From assembly GCF_001485575.1 (NCBI RefSeq), contig NZ_BCNB01000006.1, positions 434,001-498,000 on the forward strand: DNA of 64,000 nt. Direction: 5' to 3'. Position 1 is the stretch's first letter. The number at the start of each line of letters is the position of its first letter. The position numbers and the translations under genes were made by a program. Of this stretch, positions 50,065-59,349 are shown piece by piece. Origin of the DNA: Haloarcula sp. CBA1127. GTDB lineage: Archaea > Halobacteriota > Halobacteria > Halobacteriales > Haloarculaceae. Under the pieces are notes generated by a model. That model saw only the letters and a program-made list of their open reading frames with translations. It searched no databases and was not told the origin of the DNA.

Positions 50065-50532
50065 TTAATCGGCAGCCACATCGCCGGTTGTCGTCGCCTC
50101 GGCGGGGCTCGTCAGGGAGTGAAGATAGTCGTCAAGATCAAGTGCGAAGGTAGCATCGGTTGGAAGATCGACCCACGAGAACTCGAACTCCGCACCGCGT
50201 TCCTCGCCCGTCCCGGTGACAGTGTGGACCCAGTGGTCCCGGGATTCGTGGACAGGGAGGTGGTAGAACGACCGCACGTACCGCTTCGGGGGCGACTCGC
50301 GGCGCGTCCAGACATCGGTGGCGATGTGTTGCAGGCGCTCGAATGAGGCGAGACCGCTCTCCTCGACAGCCTCTCGCTGTACAGCTACCCGCGGTTGTTC
50401 CCCCGGTTCAACGGTTCCCTTCGGTATCTGTAGCCCGTCGTGGCCCGGCCCATCAAACACCAGCAGTTCCGACCCGTTTCTGGTGATGTAGGCACAGGCT
50501 TTCTTTACGTACGTTGCCCGCTGTGGTTGCAT
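50065..50532 (-). CDS. Nudix hydrolase, 155 aa
   Basis: The Nudix box is complete: GTVEPGEQPRVAVQREAVEE followed by SGL. The N-terminus MQPQRATYVKKACAYITRNG gives the beta-strand preceding it. The Nudix family cleaves nucleoside diphosphates linked to another moiety; here the substrate is unclear, though the QIPKGTVEPGE arrangement recalls diadenosine-polyphosphate hydrolases. A CTATATG box (50553-50560 region) lies about 28 nt upstream of ATG 50532. Confidence 0.9.
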   Translation of the reverse strand: MQPQRATYVKKACAYITRNGSELLVFDGPGHDGLQIPKGTVEPGEQPRVAVQREAVEESGLASFERLQHIATDVWTRRESPPKRYVRSFYHLPVHESRDHWVHTVTGTGEERGAEFEFSWVDLPTDATFALDLDDYLHSLTSPAEATTTGDVAAD

Positions 50533-50689
50533 AGAATCTGGTAGCGACGGCCAACATATAGTAGTACCCACATATCTGCCTAAAATCATATTAGGTCATC
50601 GGGGGGCAAAGAGGGGTGGTGATTGGAAGTCGGACACCGGTAGCAAGGCCGCCGAAGTACACTGAGCCGTCATTCTCAGTAACAGACGC

Positions 50690-50704
50690 CCACTACGATA
50701 GTGG
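50690..50704. promoter_or_regulatory. palindrome CCACTA-CGA-TAGTGG
   Basis: A perfect 6-bp-arm inverted repeat in the 260-nt gap between the Nudix gene and the 48-aa gene. A weaker ACTGAG/CTCAGT repeat spans 50661-50680. The gap is AT-rich in its right part. Possible operator. Confidence 0.4.
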
Positions 50705-50793
50705 CAGCTCCGTATAGTAGGTCGTAATCCACTACGAATTAATTTTAGACTCTATTGTAAGGATTAAAGTAGTGTCAACAATGAATACTTCGT

Positions 50794-50940
50794 ATGGACG
50801 GTCACATCACACCCGAGGAGTGGGAGCGAATCGAAGCGTTCGCACAGAAACCGAGTTACCTGCGTCGCCCGGAGCATCTACTCCCCGAAGAAGCCACGGA
50901 GGACGAAGAGAGCGTGGACAGAGCGATCGCGGGCGACTGA
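50794..50940 (+). CDS. small acidic protein, 48 aa
   Basis: ATG 50794 starts MDGHITPEEWERIEAFAQKP, then SYLRRPEHLLPEEATEDEES and a short end. Helical, with a conserved-looking EWERIEAFAQKPSYLRRPE segment of a type I have seen in short haloarchaeal proteins, but cannot name. A GATTAAAG box centred 28 nt upstream indicates a leaderless transcript. Nearby neighbours are unrelated. Confidence 0.6.
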   Translation: MDGHITPEEWERIEAFAQKPSYLRRPEHLLPEEATEDEESVDRAIAGD

Positions 50941-51030
50941 CAAAAAGGCGTGTCCTGAAGAACCAACCACACCTGACCCGTTGTTATCTGTTCTCGGAGG
51001 CTTATCAGACTCGGTTCCGTGAAGATAGCC

Positions 51031-51483
51031 ATGAGTCTCAAATCGATGTTCAACGACATCCCGTTTGTCAAGCAGTTAGGGATGGAAATAACAGCCGTCG
51101 ATGATGGCTATGCAGCGGGCGAACTCCCGCTGGAGGACGGCCACTCCTCAAACCCCGAATCGATAATCGCACACGGCGGCGTCACGTACTCGCTCGTCGA
51201 CACCGTCGGCGGGGCGGCCGTCATCTCGCAGTCTGGCACCGTCTCGCCAACGGTCGATATGCGGATTGATTACCTTGCGCCAGCGACCGCTGATTTGCAG
51301 ACTGAGGCGGAAGTGATTCGGAACGGCGGGAGCGTCTCAGTCGTCGATGCGGAAGTGTATGACACCGATGGCCATCACATCGCGAGCGCTCGTGGAACGT
51401 ACAAAACTGACGGCGACCGCGGCGAGTCGCCGTGGACAGAAGGCGTCGACGAAGCAGACGTCGACCATCTTACCGACGACTAG
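51031..51483 (+). CDS. PaaI-family hot-dog thioesterase, 150 aa
   Basis: Starts MSLKSMFNDIPFVKQLGMEI and has the hot-dog motif NPESIIAHGGVTYSLVDTVGG, in which the conserved Gly-Gly and Asp form the active site of PaaI-type thioesterases. PTVDMRIDYLAPATADLQTEA is the next characteristic strand pair. It hydrolyses acyl-CoA thioesters, probably aromatic or medium-chain. A GCTTATC box centred 28 nt upstream supports ATG 51031 rather than GTG 51019. The stop shares CTAG with the convergent antiporter gene. Confidence 0.88.
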   Translation: MSLKSMFNDIPFVKQLGMEITAVDDGYAAGELPLEDGHSSNPESIIAHGGVTYSLVDTVGGAAVISQSGTVSPTVDMRIDYLAPATADLQTEAEVIRNGGSVSVVDAEVYDTDGHHIASARGTYKTDGDRGESPWTEGVDEADVDHLTDD

Positions 51484-53384
51484 TCGCCGCTGACCATCTT
51501 CATCCCGTCGCGCACGGACTCGCGACGGCCCAGCAGCGTCACCATGTCGCCTTCTTCGAGGACATAGTCGGCTGTCGGGACCTCCGCGTTCTCATGGAGT
51601 TCGCCGCTGACGAGCGCGACCAGACAGGCGTCGGGCAGCATCGGCCCAACCTCGCGGATCGGCTTGCCGATGAGTTTCTGATTCTTGACCTCGACCTCCT
51701 GCACATCGCCGCTACGACCGACGTCGGTCATCCAGTGGGCGATAGCCGGGCGCTCGATCTGGTTGTCGATGGCCCAAGCCGTCGCCATCGCCGAGGAGAT
51801 GGTCCGAACGCCGAGGTCCTCGAAGGCCTCGACGTTGTCCGGGTTGTTCGCGCGGGCGATGACCCGCTCGACGCCGAACTTCGAACTCGCCAGCTGTGAC
51901 ACCAGCAGGTTCGCGTCGTCGTCACCGGTCGCCGCAACGACGGTCTTGGCGTTTTCAGCCCCGGCCGACCGCAACACGTCGGTGTCGGTGCCGTCACCGA
52001 TTTCGACGGCGTATCCCTCGTTGCGGGCTCGTTCGACGCTCTCTTCCTCCTCCTCGATGATGACGACGTTTTCGCCCCGGTCTTCGAGGCGTGCGGCGAG
52101 CGCTCGGCCCACCTGTCCGCCGCCGACGATGATGACTCGCATTGGTATCACATCCAGTTTTTCCGCGATGTATCGCGCCAGTCCACCCTCGAACAGGGCG
52201 GTCGCAAAGATAACGAGAAAGACAGTGCCAAGCAGGATATCCGCCTGCGTCCCCAGCAGTTCAGCCTGCGCCCCGGTGACCTCCTCGGCCGCGGCGTTCA
52301 GTTCGACGGCAAACAGCGTCGCGACGGACGCCGGAATAATACCGCGCGGCCCGACGAAGCTGACAAATAGCTTCTCGTTGGTGGTAAATCGGTCACCAAC
52401 GGCCGAGACGAACACCAGCAGCGGTCGGATAAGCAGGGCGACCGCGAGGACGACGATGATCCCCGCTAGCCCGACGTCGATGAGCGAGGCGAGTTCCAGT
52501 TGCGCCGCCAGTGCGATGAACACGAACGAAAGCACCAACAGCGTGATGTCGCCTTTGAACTCCTCGATGTCTTCCTCGTACGGGTGGTCGACGTTCCCGA
52601 GCGCCATCCCCGCTGTGGCAGCGGCGGCGACGCCGGCCTCGGTCGCTATCGTGTTCGCGCCAGCGTAGGCGATGAGCGCCCCGGCGAGCACGAGCAGTCG
52701 GGAGTTCCGCGGTGCGTCACCGGGCGAGAGGTCGACATACTGGAGGAGGTAGTACACGACGCCGGCGACGATGAGGCCGACAAGTAGCCCCGTCCCCAGT
52801 CGAAGCGCAAATCCTCGTAGCAGGCTCTCACTGGCAACAGCTGGGTTGACCGTCTCGAAGATGACGACAGCGATGATAGCCGCGGTGACATCGTTGACGA
52901 TCCCTTCCGTCTCCAGCGCGGCGGCGACGCGGTCTCGAACGGGGACGACATCAAGAATTGGCGTGATGACGGTCGGCCCGGTCGCGACCAGCAGCGCACC
53001 GATCAGGAACGCGAGGTTCCAGGAGACGGCCGCGGAGCTGAACGCGAACTTGACGGCGATAGCGGTGCCCACGAGTGCGATAGCCGCACCGACGGTAACG
53101 AGTCTGAACGTCGCGGCCGGAGCCTCGCGTAGCCGGTCGAATCGGAGGTGATAGGCCCCCTCGAAAACGATGATTGCGACCGCTAAGCCGACGATTGCCG
53201 ACAGCGCTCCACCGAAGGTACCGTCACCGATGATGCTCAGTCCGGGCTGGCCGATGATGACACCCACCAGCAGGTAGAAGATAATGCTGGGCACGCGCAG
53301 GCGCGCGGCGAGGACCTGTGCAAGAACGCCGAGTCCGATGATACCGGCGACAAGCGGAATCAGTAGCCCCGAACTACCAGCCAC
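51480..53384 (-). CDS. Na+/H+ antiporter with TrkA-N and TrkA-C domains, 634 aa
   Basis: A CPA-type exchanger: about twelve helices cover residues 1-400, with VATGPTVITPIL and GIVNDVTAAI as the ion-transport motifs. The TrkA-N Rossmann domain follows with IIVGGGQVGRALAARLEDRG, and the TrkA-C domain ends at VTLLGRRESVRDGMK. NAD(H) or nucleotide binding would gate transport. Na+/H+ exchange suits a halophile. The ORF reaches 53438, but the TATAAA box at 53424-53429 lies within that extension, so I start at GTG 53384 (VAGSSGLLIPLV). Convergent with the thioesterase gene; both stop in CTAG. Confidence 0.9.
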   Translation of the reverse strand: MAGSSGLLIPLVAGIIGLGVLAQVLAARLRVPSIIFYLLVGVIIGQPGLSIIGDGTFGGALSAIVGLAVAIIVFEGAYHLRFDRLREAPAATFRLVTVGAAIALVGTAIAVKFAFSSAAVSWNLAFLIGALLVATGPTVITPILDVVPVRDRVAAALETEGIVNDVTAAIIAVVIFETVNPAVASESLLRGFALRLGTGLLVGLIVAGVVYYLLQYVDLSPGDAPRNSRLLVLAGALIAYAGANTIATEAGVAAAATAGMALGNVDHPYEEDIEEFKGDITLLVLSFVFIALAAQLELASLIDVGLAGIIVVLAVALLIRPLLVFVSAVGDRFTTNEKLFVSFVGPRGIIPASVATLFAVELNAAAEEVTGAQAELLGTQADILLGTVFLVIFATALFEGGLARYIAEKLDVIPMRVIIVGGGQVGRALAARLEDRGENVVIIEEEEESVERARNEGYAVEIGDGTDTDVLRSAGAENAKTVVAATGDDDANLLVSQLASSKFGVERVIARANNPDNVEAFEDLGVRTISSAMATAWAIDNQIERPAIAHWMTDVGRSGDVQEVEVKNQKLIGKPIREVGPMLPDACLVALVSGELHENAEVPTADYVLEEGDMVTLLGRRESVRDGMKMVSGD

Positions 53385-53496
53385 AGTTGGCCTCCATCTG
53401 TCCAGCCTAACGCATCGCCCTCGTATAAACGCATTCACTCACCGGCACACGGGGGCTCCATTGGGACCGCAGTCCCAGGCCCGTTGTGACGGTTGG

Positions 53497-54405
53497 CTAT
53501 TCTTCCCGGTTATCGAGCGCCACAAGGACGCCGCGGACGTTCAGGCGCATCTCGGCACGGCCCTTTCGCTCGCCCCAGGTGTCGGTGTCGGCCCGCTCGA
53601 CGAAGTAATCGATGACCGCTTCGTCGTCGTCCAGTTCCTCGCGTTTTCGCTCGACCTCGGCGACCCATTCAGGTAGTATCTCGGTGTATGTTTCCAGCTT
53701 ATCGCCGGTTTCGGCGGCACCGAAGTGGCCGAACATGAGGATGTCCGGGTCGAGGTCCTGTATCATCGCCACGTCGTCGAGCGCCTGGTCGAGCGTGAAG
53801 TTGACCGGCGGGGTCGTGACGTGCATCTCGTCGGTCGACGGCGCGTAGATGCCGGCGGCGTCGGCGGTGAACACACCGTCGATGGCGGAGTCGTAGAAGA
53901 CGACCTGATGTGGCGCATGGCCCGGCGCGTGCAGGGTTTCGAGGGAGTGGTCACCTAGGTCGATCACGTCGCCGTCAGTTAGCGTCTCGATACGGTCTTC
54001 GGCGACCGGGATCGGCTTGCCGTAGAACTCGATCTGGTCACCGACGGCGTGTTTGGTCCCCTCCCAGAGCCGCTCGGGGTCGACGAGGTGGCGCTTGCCT
54101 GACTCGTGGACGTACACCGTCGCGTTCGGGCAGTCCTCGGCGAGGTAGCCGGCTCCGCCAGCGTGATCCAGATGGACGTGGGTCGCCGCGATGACTTCCA
54201 GCTCCTCAGGCGCGATCCCGACCGACTCCATCGCCGAGAGGATGGTTTCGTGTCGCGCGCCGGTGCCGGTGTCGACCAGCGCCGGTCGCTCGGCGTCGAT
54301 TATGTAGACGGGCCCGTACTCGGCCACGCCGTACATCCCGACGTCGACGTAGTGGACATCTGTGCAGTCCCCGACCGTCACCTCGTAAACGTCACCGATT
54401 CCCAT
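53497..54405 (-). CDS. MBL-fold metallohydrolase, 302 aa
   Basis: The metal motif is AATHVHLDHAGGAG (HxHxDH), with further ligands in LHAPGHAPHQVVFYD and FGHFGAAETG. It resembles glyoxalase II/quinolone-degradation-type MBL proteins, with a distinct C-terminal region (YTEILPEWVAEVERKREELD) that may be a cap. A GCAAAAC box about 28 nt upstream supports ATG 54405. Substrate unknown. Confidence 0.88.
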   Translation of the reverse strand: MGIGDVYEVTVGDCTDVHYVDVGMYGVAEYGPVYIIDAERPALVDTGTGARHETILSAMESVGIAPEELEVIAATHVHLDHAGGAGYLAEDCPNATVYVHESGKRHLVDPERLWEGTKHAVGDQIEFYGKPIPVAEDRIETLTDGDVIDLGDHSLETLHAPGHAPHQVVFYDSAIDGVFTADAAGIYAPSTDEMHVTTPPVNFTLDQALDDVAMIQDLDPDILMFGHFGAAETGDKLETYTEILPEWVAEVERKREELDDDEAVIDYFVERADTDTWGERKGRAEMRLNVRGVLVALDNREE

Positions 54406-54512
54406 ACACTCTCTCGTGACCGGCGGGGGCAAAACCGTTGTGCTGTGGCTATCGTGACACCCAAGCGTCAGGAAGGGCAAAGCCATTTACCCGGAGTCAG
54501 AAACACCACTGT

Positions 54513-54956
54513 ATGTACGACGCCGTACTCGTTCCGACCGACGGGTCCGAAGGGGCTGCCACCGCGGCCGAACACGCTATCGACCTCGCCGAGCGCCACG
54601 ATGCGAGTCTGCACGCGCTGCACGTCCTCGAAACCGAGCAGGTCGTCGACCAGATTCCCGAGTTCGAGGACAGCAGCATCTTCGACCGCCTTGCCGACGC
54701 TGGCCAGCAGGCCGTCGATGACCTGCACGCACAGGCCGAAGACGCCGGTATCGACACGGTGACCACGGCGGTCGAGCAGGGCGTCCCCCACGAGGAGGTC
54801 GTGGAGTACGTCGAGCGCCACGACATCGATGTCATCGTGATGGCAACGGAGGGACGGACCGGCCCCTCCCGGGAACTCATCGGCAGCGTCACCGAGTCCG
54901 TAATTCGGGCCTCGCCGGTGCCGGTGCTAGCGGTGAAGGTCGGCGGCGAGGCGTAG
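54513..54956 (+). CDS. universal stress protein (UspA family), 147 aa
   Basis: Begins MYDAVLVPTDGSEGAATAAE; the ATP-binding motif appears as MATEGRTGPSRELIGSVTES, with the GxxGxxxxxxGSVT pattern in which Gly and Ser/Thr contact phosphate. DHIDV-like strands precede it. Haloarchaea have dozens of such proteins. A CATTTACC box 27 nt before the ATG shows a leaderless start. Convergent pair with nothing; serS follows 77 nt on. Confidence 0.9.
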   Translation: MYDAVLVPTDGSEGAATAAEHAIDLAERHDASLHALHVLETEQVVDQIPEFEDSSIFDRLADAGQQAVDDLHAQAEDAGIDTVTTAVEQGVPHEEVVEYVERHDIDVIVMATEGRTGPSRELIGSVTESVIRASPVPVLAVKVGGEA

Positions 54957-55033
54957 CGAGACGGACATCGACGGTCGGGGTCGCCCACCGCGGGACCGAC
55001 ACGCCTAATTTCTGCCGTCGAGAACCGTCGGCC

Positions 55034-56416
55034 ATGTTATCGAGACAGTTCGTCCGGGAGAACCCCGAGACGGTCCGTGACGCTATCGAACGGAAGGGCG
55101 TCACGGGCGTCGACCTCGACGAAATCCTCGAAATCGACGAGGAGTGGCGAGAACTGAAGGCCGAAGGTGACGGGCTCCGACAGGAACGCAACGAGGTATC
55201 GAGCAAGATTGGTGAGCTGAAACAGGACGGCAAGGACGAGGAGGCTCAGGAGGCCATCGACCGGTCGCAGGAACTCAAAGACGAACTACAGGACGTCGAG
55301 GAGCGCGCCGACGAACTGGAGTCCCAGTTGGAAGACGCCCTGCTCGAACTGCCGAACATTCCCCACGATTCGGTCCCGACCGGCGAGGGCGAGGCCGACA
55401 ACGTCGAGCGCTACCGCGAGGGGTTCGACGACCTCCGGGACCTGCCCGACGAAGTGGTGCCCCACTACGACCTCGGCGAGGATCTAGACCTGCTTGACTT
55501 CGAGCGCGGCGCAAAGGTGTCCGGCGGCGGCTACCAGTTCGTCAAGGGCGAGGGCGCGCGTCTGGAGCACGCACTCATCCAGTTCATGCTCGATGTCCAC
55601 CGCGAGCAGGAGTACGTCGACGTGCTCCCGCCGATTCCGGTCAACTCCGATTCGATGGAAGGGACGGGCCAGCTCCCGAAGTTCGACGAGGACGCTTACC
55701 GCGTCGGAGCCAGACAGGACGACGACTACGACAGCGACGACCTGTGGCTGCTTCCGACGGCGGAGGTGCCGGTCACCAACATGTACCGCGGCGAGATTCT
55801 GCTTGACGACGACCTGCCGGTCAAACATCAGGCGTTTTCGCCGAACTTCCGCCGCGAGGCCGGCGAGCACGGGACCGAGACGCGGGGGTACGTCCGCGTC
55901 CACCAGTTCCACAAGGTCGAACTCGTCAACTTCGTCCGGCCCGAGAACAGCTACGACCGGCTTGAGAGCCTGCTTGATGAGGCCGCCGAAGTGCTCGACC
56001 GCCTCGAACTGCCCTACCGCGTGCTCGACATGTGTACCGGCGACATGGGCTTTACACAAGCCAAGAAGTACGACATCGAGGTGTGGGCTCCCGGCGACGA
56101 CATGGAGGACGGCCCGGACCGCGGCGGCCGCTGGCTCGAAGTCTCCTCGGTCTCGAACTTCGAGGACTTCCAGGCGCGCCGTGCCGGCCTGCGCTATCGG
56201 CCCGAACGGCACGAGTCCGCCGACTACCTCCACACGCTGAACGGCTCCGGACTTGCCGTCCCGCGCGTCCTTGTGGCGATTATGGAGTACTACCAGAACG
56301 ACGACGGGACCATCACCGTGCCCGAACCACTCCGTCCGTACATGGGCGGCCAGGAAGTCATCGAAGGCTCCGAGAAAATCGGCGAGAGCGCCGTCGGCGC
56401 GGGCGAGAAAGAGTAG
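55034..56416 (+). CDS. serS: serine--tRNA ligase, 460 aa
   Basis: Class II synthetase charging tRNA-Ser (and tRNA-Sec where present). The N-terminal coiled-coil arm covers residues 1-110 (RQEVSSKIGEL...). Class II motif 2 is FSPNFRREAGEHGTETRG with HQFHKVELV, and motif 3 is LNGSGLAVPRVLVAIMEYYQ. Serine recognition residues in LLPTAEVPVTNMY are typical. It is the bacterial-like type, not the rare methanogen SerRS. Acidic surface replaces Lys. Start ATG 55034 (MLSRQFVREN). Confidence 0.97.
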   Translation: MLSRQFVRENPETVRDAIERKGVTGVDLDEILEIDEEWRELKAEGDGLRQERNEVSSKIGELKQDGKDEEAQEAIDRSQELKDELQDVEERADELESQLEDALLELPNIPHDSVPTGEGEADNVERYREGFDDLRDLPDEVVPHYDLGEDLDLLDFERGAKVSGGGYQFVKGEGARLEHALIQFMLDVHREQEYVDVLPPIPVNSDSMEGTGQLPKFDEDAYRVGARQDDDYDSDDLWLLPTAEVPVTNMYRGEILLDDDLPVKHQAFSPNFRREAGEHGTETRGYVRVHQFHKVELVNFVRPENSYDRLESLLDEAAEVLDRLELPYRVLDMCTGDMGFTQAKKYDIEVWAPGDDMEDGPDRGGRWLEVSSVSNFEDFQARRAGLRYRPERHESADYLHTLNGSGLAVPRVLVAIMEYYQNDDGTITVPEPLRPYMGGQEVIEGSEKIGESAVGAGEKE

Positions 56417-56527
56417 GCCGCCGCGGTCCGCTGTGTTCGGCCAGCGTTCTGACTTCCTGTATGCGGTGTGTTACTCGAAACCAGATTTCACTACACTATT
56501 ACATTCATTCGTCAGCACCGTCGAGAT

Positions 56528-57238
56528 ATGGCTGACGACGCCTTCGGCCGGATGGTACTGGACTTTCACCGCGACGGCCTCGTCGAGCAGCCCCGCTATC
56601 GCCGCGACGCCGACGATTTGACCGAGGCGCATCTGGCGGGCTACTTCGAGCCGCCATCGGCGTGGCATCCCATCGAACGGGACCTGTTCTCGGCGGTGAC
56701 GGGCCGTGTCCTCGACGCCGGCTGTGGCGTCGGCCGACACACACTCCCACTGCAGAAGCGCGGCCACAGCGTGCTGGCCGTCGACCGGAGTCCGGGAGCC
56801 GTCGCGGTCGCCCGCGAGCGCGGCGTCACGCATTCCGTGGTCGGCGACCTCCGACGGCCGCCGGGCGACGGGTTTGAGACGGTCGTTGCCCTTGGCAAGC
56901 AGCTCGGCCTCGGCAGTTCGCTGGCCGACCTCCGGACGACGCTGACCGAACTGGCGGCGGTGACGCGTCCCGGTGGCCGTCTCATCGCCGACATGGACAC
57001 GCTCGACCGGGCAGACCCGGAGACTGACGCGGCCCACCGCACCCAGCCCGGTGTCGCCTACCGGACCTTCCGCGTCGAGTACGACGGGCTCGCCGGCCCG
57101 TGGACCGACCTGTTGCTGGTCACGCCGTCGGGGTTCCGCGAGGCAGTCAGCGAGACGCCGTGGACCGTGGACACGTTCGTCGGGACCGAAGCAGACGGGT
57201 CAATGTACGGCGTTCGGCTGTCGCTACCGGGACAGTAA
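56528..57238 (+). CDS. class I SAM-dependent methyltransferase, 236 aa
   Basis: SAM motif I is VLDAGCGVGRHTLPLQKRGHS, followed by an acidic residue in LAVDRSPGAV and motif with RRPPGDGFETVVALGKQLGL. The C-terminus contains a beta-strand pattern of small-molecule methyltransferases. Substrate not predictable. ATG 56528 is preferred because a CTATTACATT box about 28 nt upstream would precede it. The gene lies between serS and an SnoaL-like gene on the opposite strand. Confidence 0.85.
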   Translation: MADDAFGRMVLDFHRDGLVEQPRYRRDADDLTEAHLAGYFEPPSAWHPIERDLFSAVTGRVLDAGCGVGRHTLPLQKRGHSVLAVDRSPGAVAVARERGVTHSVVGDLRRPPGDGFETVVALGKQLGLGSSLADLRTTLTELAAVTRPGGRLIADMDTLDRADPETDAAHRTQPGVAYRTFRVEYDGLAGPWTDLLLVTPSGFREAVSETPWTVDTFVGTEADGSMYGVRLSLPGQ

Positions 57239-57264
57239 AATAGCAACTCCGCGAGCGGTCACGC

Positions 57265-57645
57265 TCAGCGCGTGTACGTCTCGATTCGCTCGATGTCGTC
57301 CCCGGCGAACGTGAACACATCGACGAAGCCAACAATACGCTCACCGTCGGCATCAAGCAGGCGACCGCGGGCGACGACCGTTGCCGTCGACGAATCGTCG
57401 CCGTCAGCCGGCTCAACCGCACTGTCTTTCTGGCGACAGTAAAGGCCGTCGAGCGGATGCGTGGTGTCTGTCTGGGGCCGTTCCTCGCGCATGAACTGTA
57501 CGAACCGGTCCCGGCCGTCGATGGTTCGGTCGGGACGGTTGTGGACGAACGACGGGGCGAGCAGCGATGCCAACTGGTCGTAGTCGTCGCCGTCGATGGC
57601 GTCATAGTAGGCCCGTGTCCGCTGACGGAGGGCAGGTCGCGTCAC
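57265..57645 (-). CDS. SnoaL/NTF2-like protein, 126 aa
   Basis: Sequence MTRPALRQRTRAYYDAIDGDDYDQL... fits the NTF2-like fold: an N-terminal helix pair, then LAPSFVHNRPDRTIDGRDRFVQFM and a terminal FVDVFTFAGDDIERIETYTR strand. Fold members are isomerases, dehydratases or simply ligand binders. The start GTG overlaps the stop of the peroxiredoxin gene by four bases (GTGA), so it is coupled to it and could be part of a redox operon. Confidence 0.85.
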   Translation of the reverse strand: MTRPALRQRTRAYYDAIDGDDYDQLASLLAPSFVHNRPDRTIDGRDRFVQFMREERPQTDTTHPLDGLYCRQKDSAVEPADGDDSSTATVVARGRLLDADGERIVGFVDVFTFAGDDIERIETYTR

Positions 57646-59327
57646 GGATCTGATTCGGGTTCGTCAGATGTGTCTCTGTCGCTCTCCGCGTCGGACGGCT
57701 CGTCAGTCGCGTCCGGGACCGAATCGTCAGCTCGCTCGGGTTCGGCTGGTTCTCCCGTGTCGCCGCCGTCACCGTCGGCCATCGGGTCGGCCAGATCCAG
57801 TTCGACTGCGTCGTCAGTCTCCGTCTCGGAGTCGGTGGCGGCGTCCGATGACGCGTCGGGGGTCGACTGCTCGCCGTTCGGCGCGTCCTGTGTCGAAGCG
57901 TCGTCATCCGCGCTGCTGACCGTGTCGGGCGGCTCTTCGATCATCGCAGTCGGGGCCTCTTCCAGCGGGTCCGTCGGCTCGGTCTCGGCTTCGCTGGCGG
58001 CCAGTTCAGCCTGAATCTCCTCGATATCGGCGTCATCGACGTCCGAGATATCACCCTCTCCGTCAGGCGTTGACGCTGACTCCGGCGGCGCGTCGTCGGC
58101 CGGCGATGCATCAGGTTCCGCCGCTGTCGACTGATCCGCGGGAGCAGGCGTTTCGTTGGGCGAGGTCGGCGGGTTCGCCGACTTCGCTGTTGCTTCTGCC
58201 GTCGTCTCCCCGGCTGGGTCTGCTGTCGACTCGTCGGCTGTGTCTCGCATTTCGTCAGCCGCATCGGCGGCGTCAGGCGACGGCGTCGAGTCCAGCGTTG
58301 ACTCGGTAGCCGACGACGCCGTCTCCGACAGTTCGCTGGCCGTCCGTTCGACTTCCTCGTCGATGTCTACGTCGAGCGATGTATCCACAGCCGTCTCGTC
58401 CTGTGTGAGGAACGCCGGTCGGTCGTCGTCCGTGTCCTTTTCCAGCGTCTCCAGATCCGGTGGCCACGGACCGTCAGGATCGGGTGGTTCCTTGTAGCCA
58501 CGGGCGGTTTCAAGTGGCCGCTCGGCGTCGTCCCGAAGTTGCTGGCCCTCGGCTCCGTTCCCGCTAGAGTAGGCGCGGGCGGCCTGTGTGAGCCAGTCGC
58601 TGGCCTGCCACAGCGAGTTCGCCTTTGTCTTTGTGTCCTCGTAGATCGGTTTCAGGAACTCGTCGTCAACGAACCGGACAGCGGTGTCGAAGTGGTCTTC
58701 GGCGTCGGCGAACTCCTCACGTGCCTGCTGGAAGTCACCCTGTGCGACCATCCACTCCGACTCGCGGAAGGCCTCCATCGCCGACGTGAACGCGCGCCGC
58801 CCCTCAGTATAGTGGGCGTGGCCGACACGGTAGCGGGCGAACGCGGTGTCGTCGCCACCGGTATCGGCGATAGCGTCCTTGATTTCCCCGACACGAGGGA
58901 GTTGCTGGAGGTTGTCGGTACTCCAGGCGTACTGCACGTCACCGTCGTGGTCGATGACGACGACAGCGCGCTCGATCAGTTGCTGGCCGATATCATCGAT
59001 AAAATCGAGTCCGTACTCGCGGGCGACATCGTGGTCAGTGTCGGACAGGAGTGGGACTTTCAGGCCGTAGCGGTCGGCGAAGGCCCGGTGGCTGTACACC
59101 GAATCCGGGCTGATGCCTAGGATAGTCACGTCCTTCTGCATCGTAAAGAGGTCGAGTTCGTCCAGATCACAGGACGTGTCGTCACAGGCCGGATTGAAAT
59201 CCGCCGGATAGAACGCAAGGATGACTACGTCCTCGCCGAGATAGTCGGATAGTTCGACTCGCTGGCAGTCGCCATCGACGAGCGCCGGCAGTTCGAACAG
59301 TGGTGCCGCCGTCCCCTCTGAAAGCAC
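57642..59327 (-). CDS. peroxiredoxin with long helical and acidic tail, 561 aa
   Basis: Residues 1-155 are an AhpC/TSA (BCP/AhpE-like) thioredoxin-fold domain: SDYLGEDVVILAFYPADFNP, peroxidatic Cys48 and a second Cys53. The Thr three before the catalytic Cys in PxxxTxxC is Asn here. Residues about 165-290 are a helical, Tyr/Trp-rich region (EAFRESEWMVAQGDFQQARE). Residues about 300-561 are an Asp/Glu/Ser/Thr/Pro-rich, low-complexity tail. The upstream frame starts with TTG 59342, but the GTTATAG box is 27 nt from GTG 59327, which I choose. Confidence 0.85.
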   Translation of the reverse strand: MLSEGTAAPLFELPALVDGDCQRVELSDYLGEDVVILAFYPADFNPACDDTSCDLDELDLFTMQKDVTILGISPDSVYSHRAFADRYGLKVPLLSDTDHDVAREYGLDFIDDIGQQLIERAVVVIDHDGDVQYAWSTDNLQQLPRVGEIKDAIADTGGDDTAFARYRVGHAHYTEGRRAFTSAMEAFRESEWMVAQGDFQQAREEFADAEDHFDTAVRFVDDEFLKPIYEDTKTKANSLWQASDWLTQAARAYSSGNGAEGQQLRDDAERPLETARGYKEPPDPDGPWPPDLETLEKDTDDDRPAFLTQDETAVDTSLDVDIDEEVERTASELSETASSATESTLDSTPSPDAADAADEMRDTADESTADPAGETTAEATAKSANPPTSPNETPAPADQSTAAEPDASPADDAPPESASTPDGEGDISDVDDADIEEIQAELAASEAETEPTDPLEEAPTAMIEEPPDTVSSADDDASTQDAPNGEQSTPDASSDAATDSETETDDAVELDLADPMADGDGGDTGEPAEPERADDSVPDATDEPSDAESDRDTSDEPESDP

Positions 59328-59349
59328 ACGTTGTACAACCAATCCCGGC

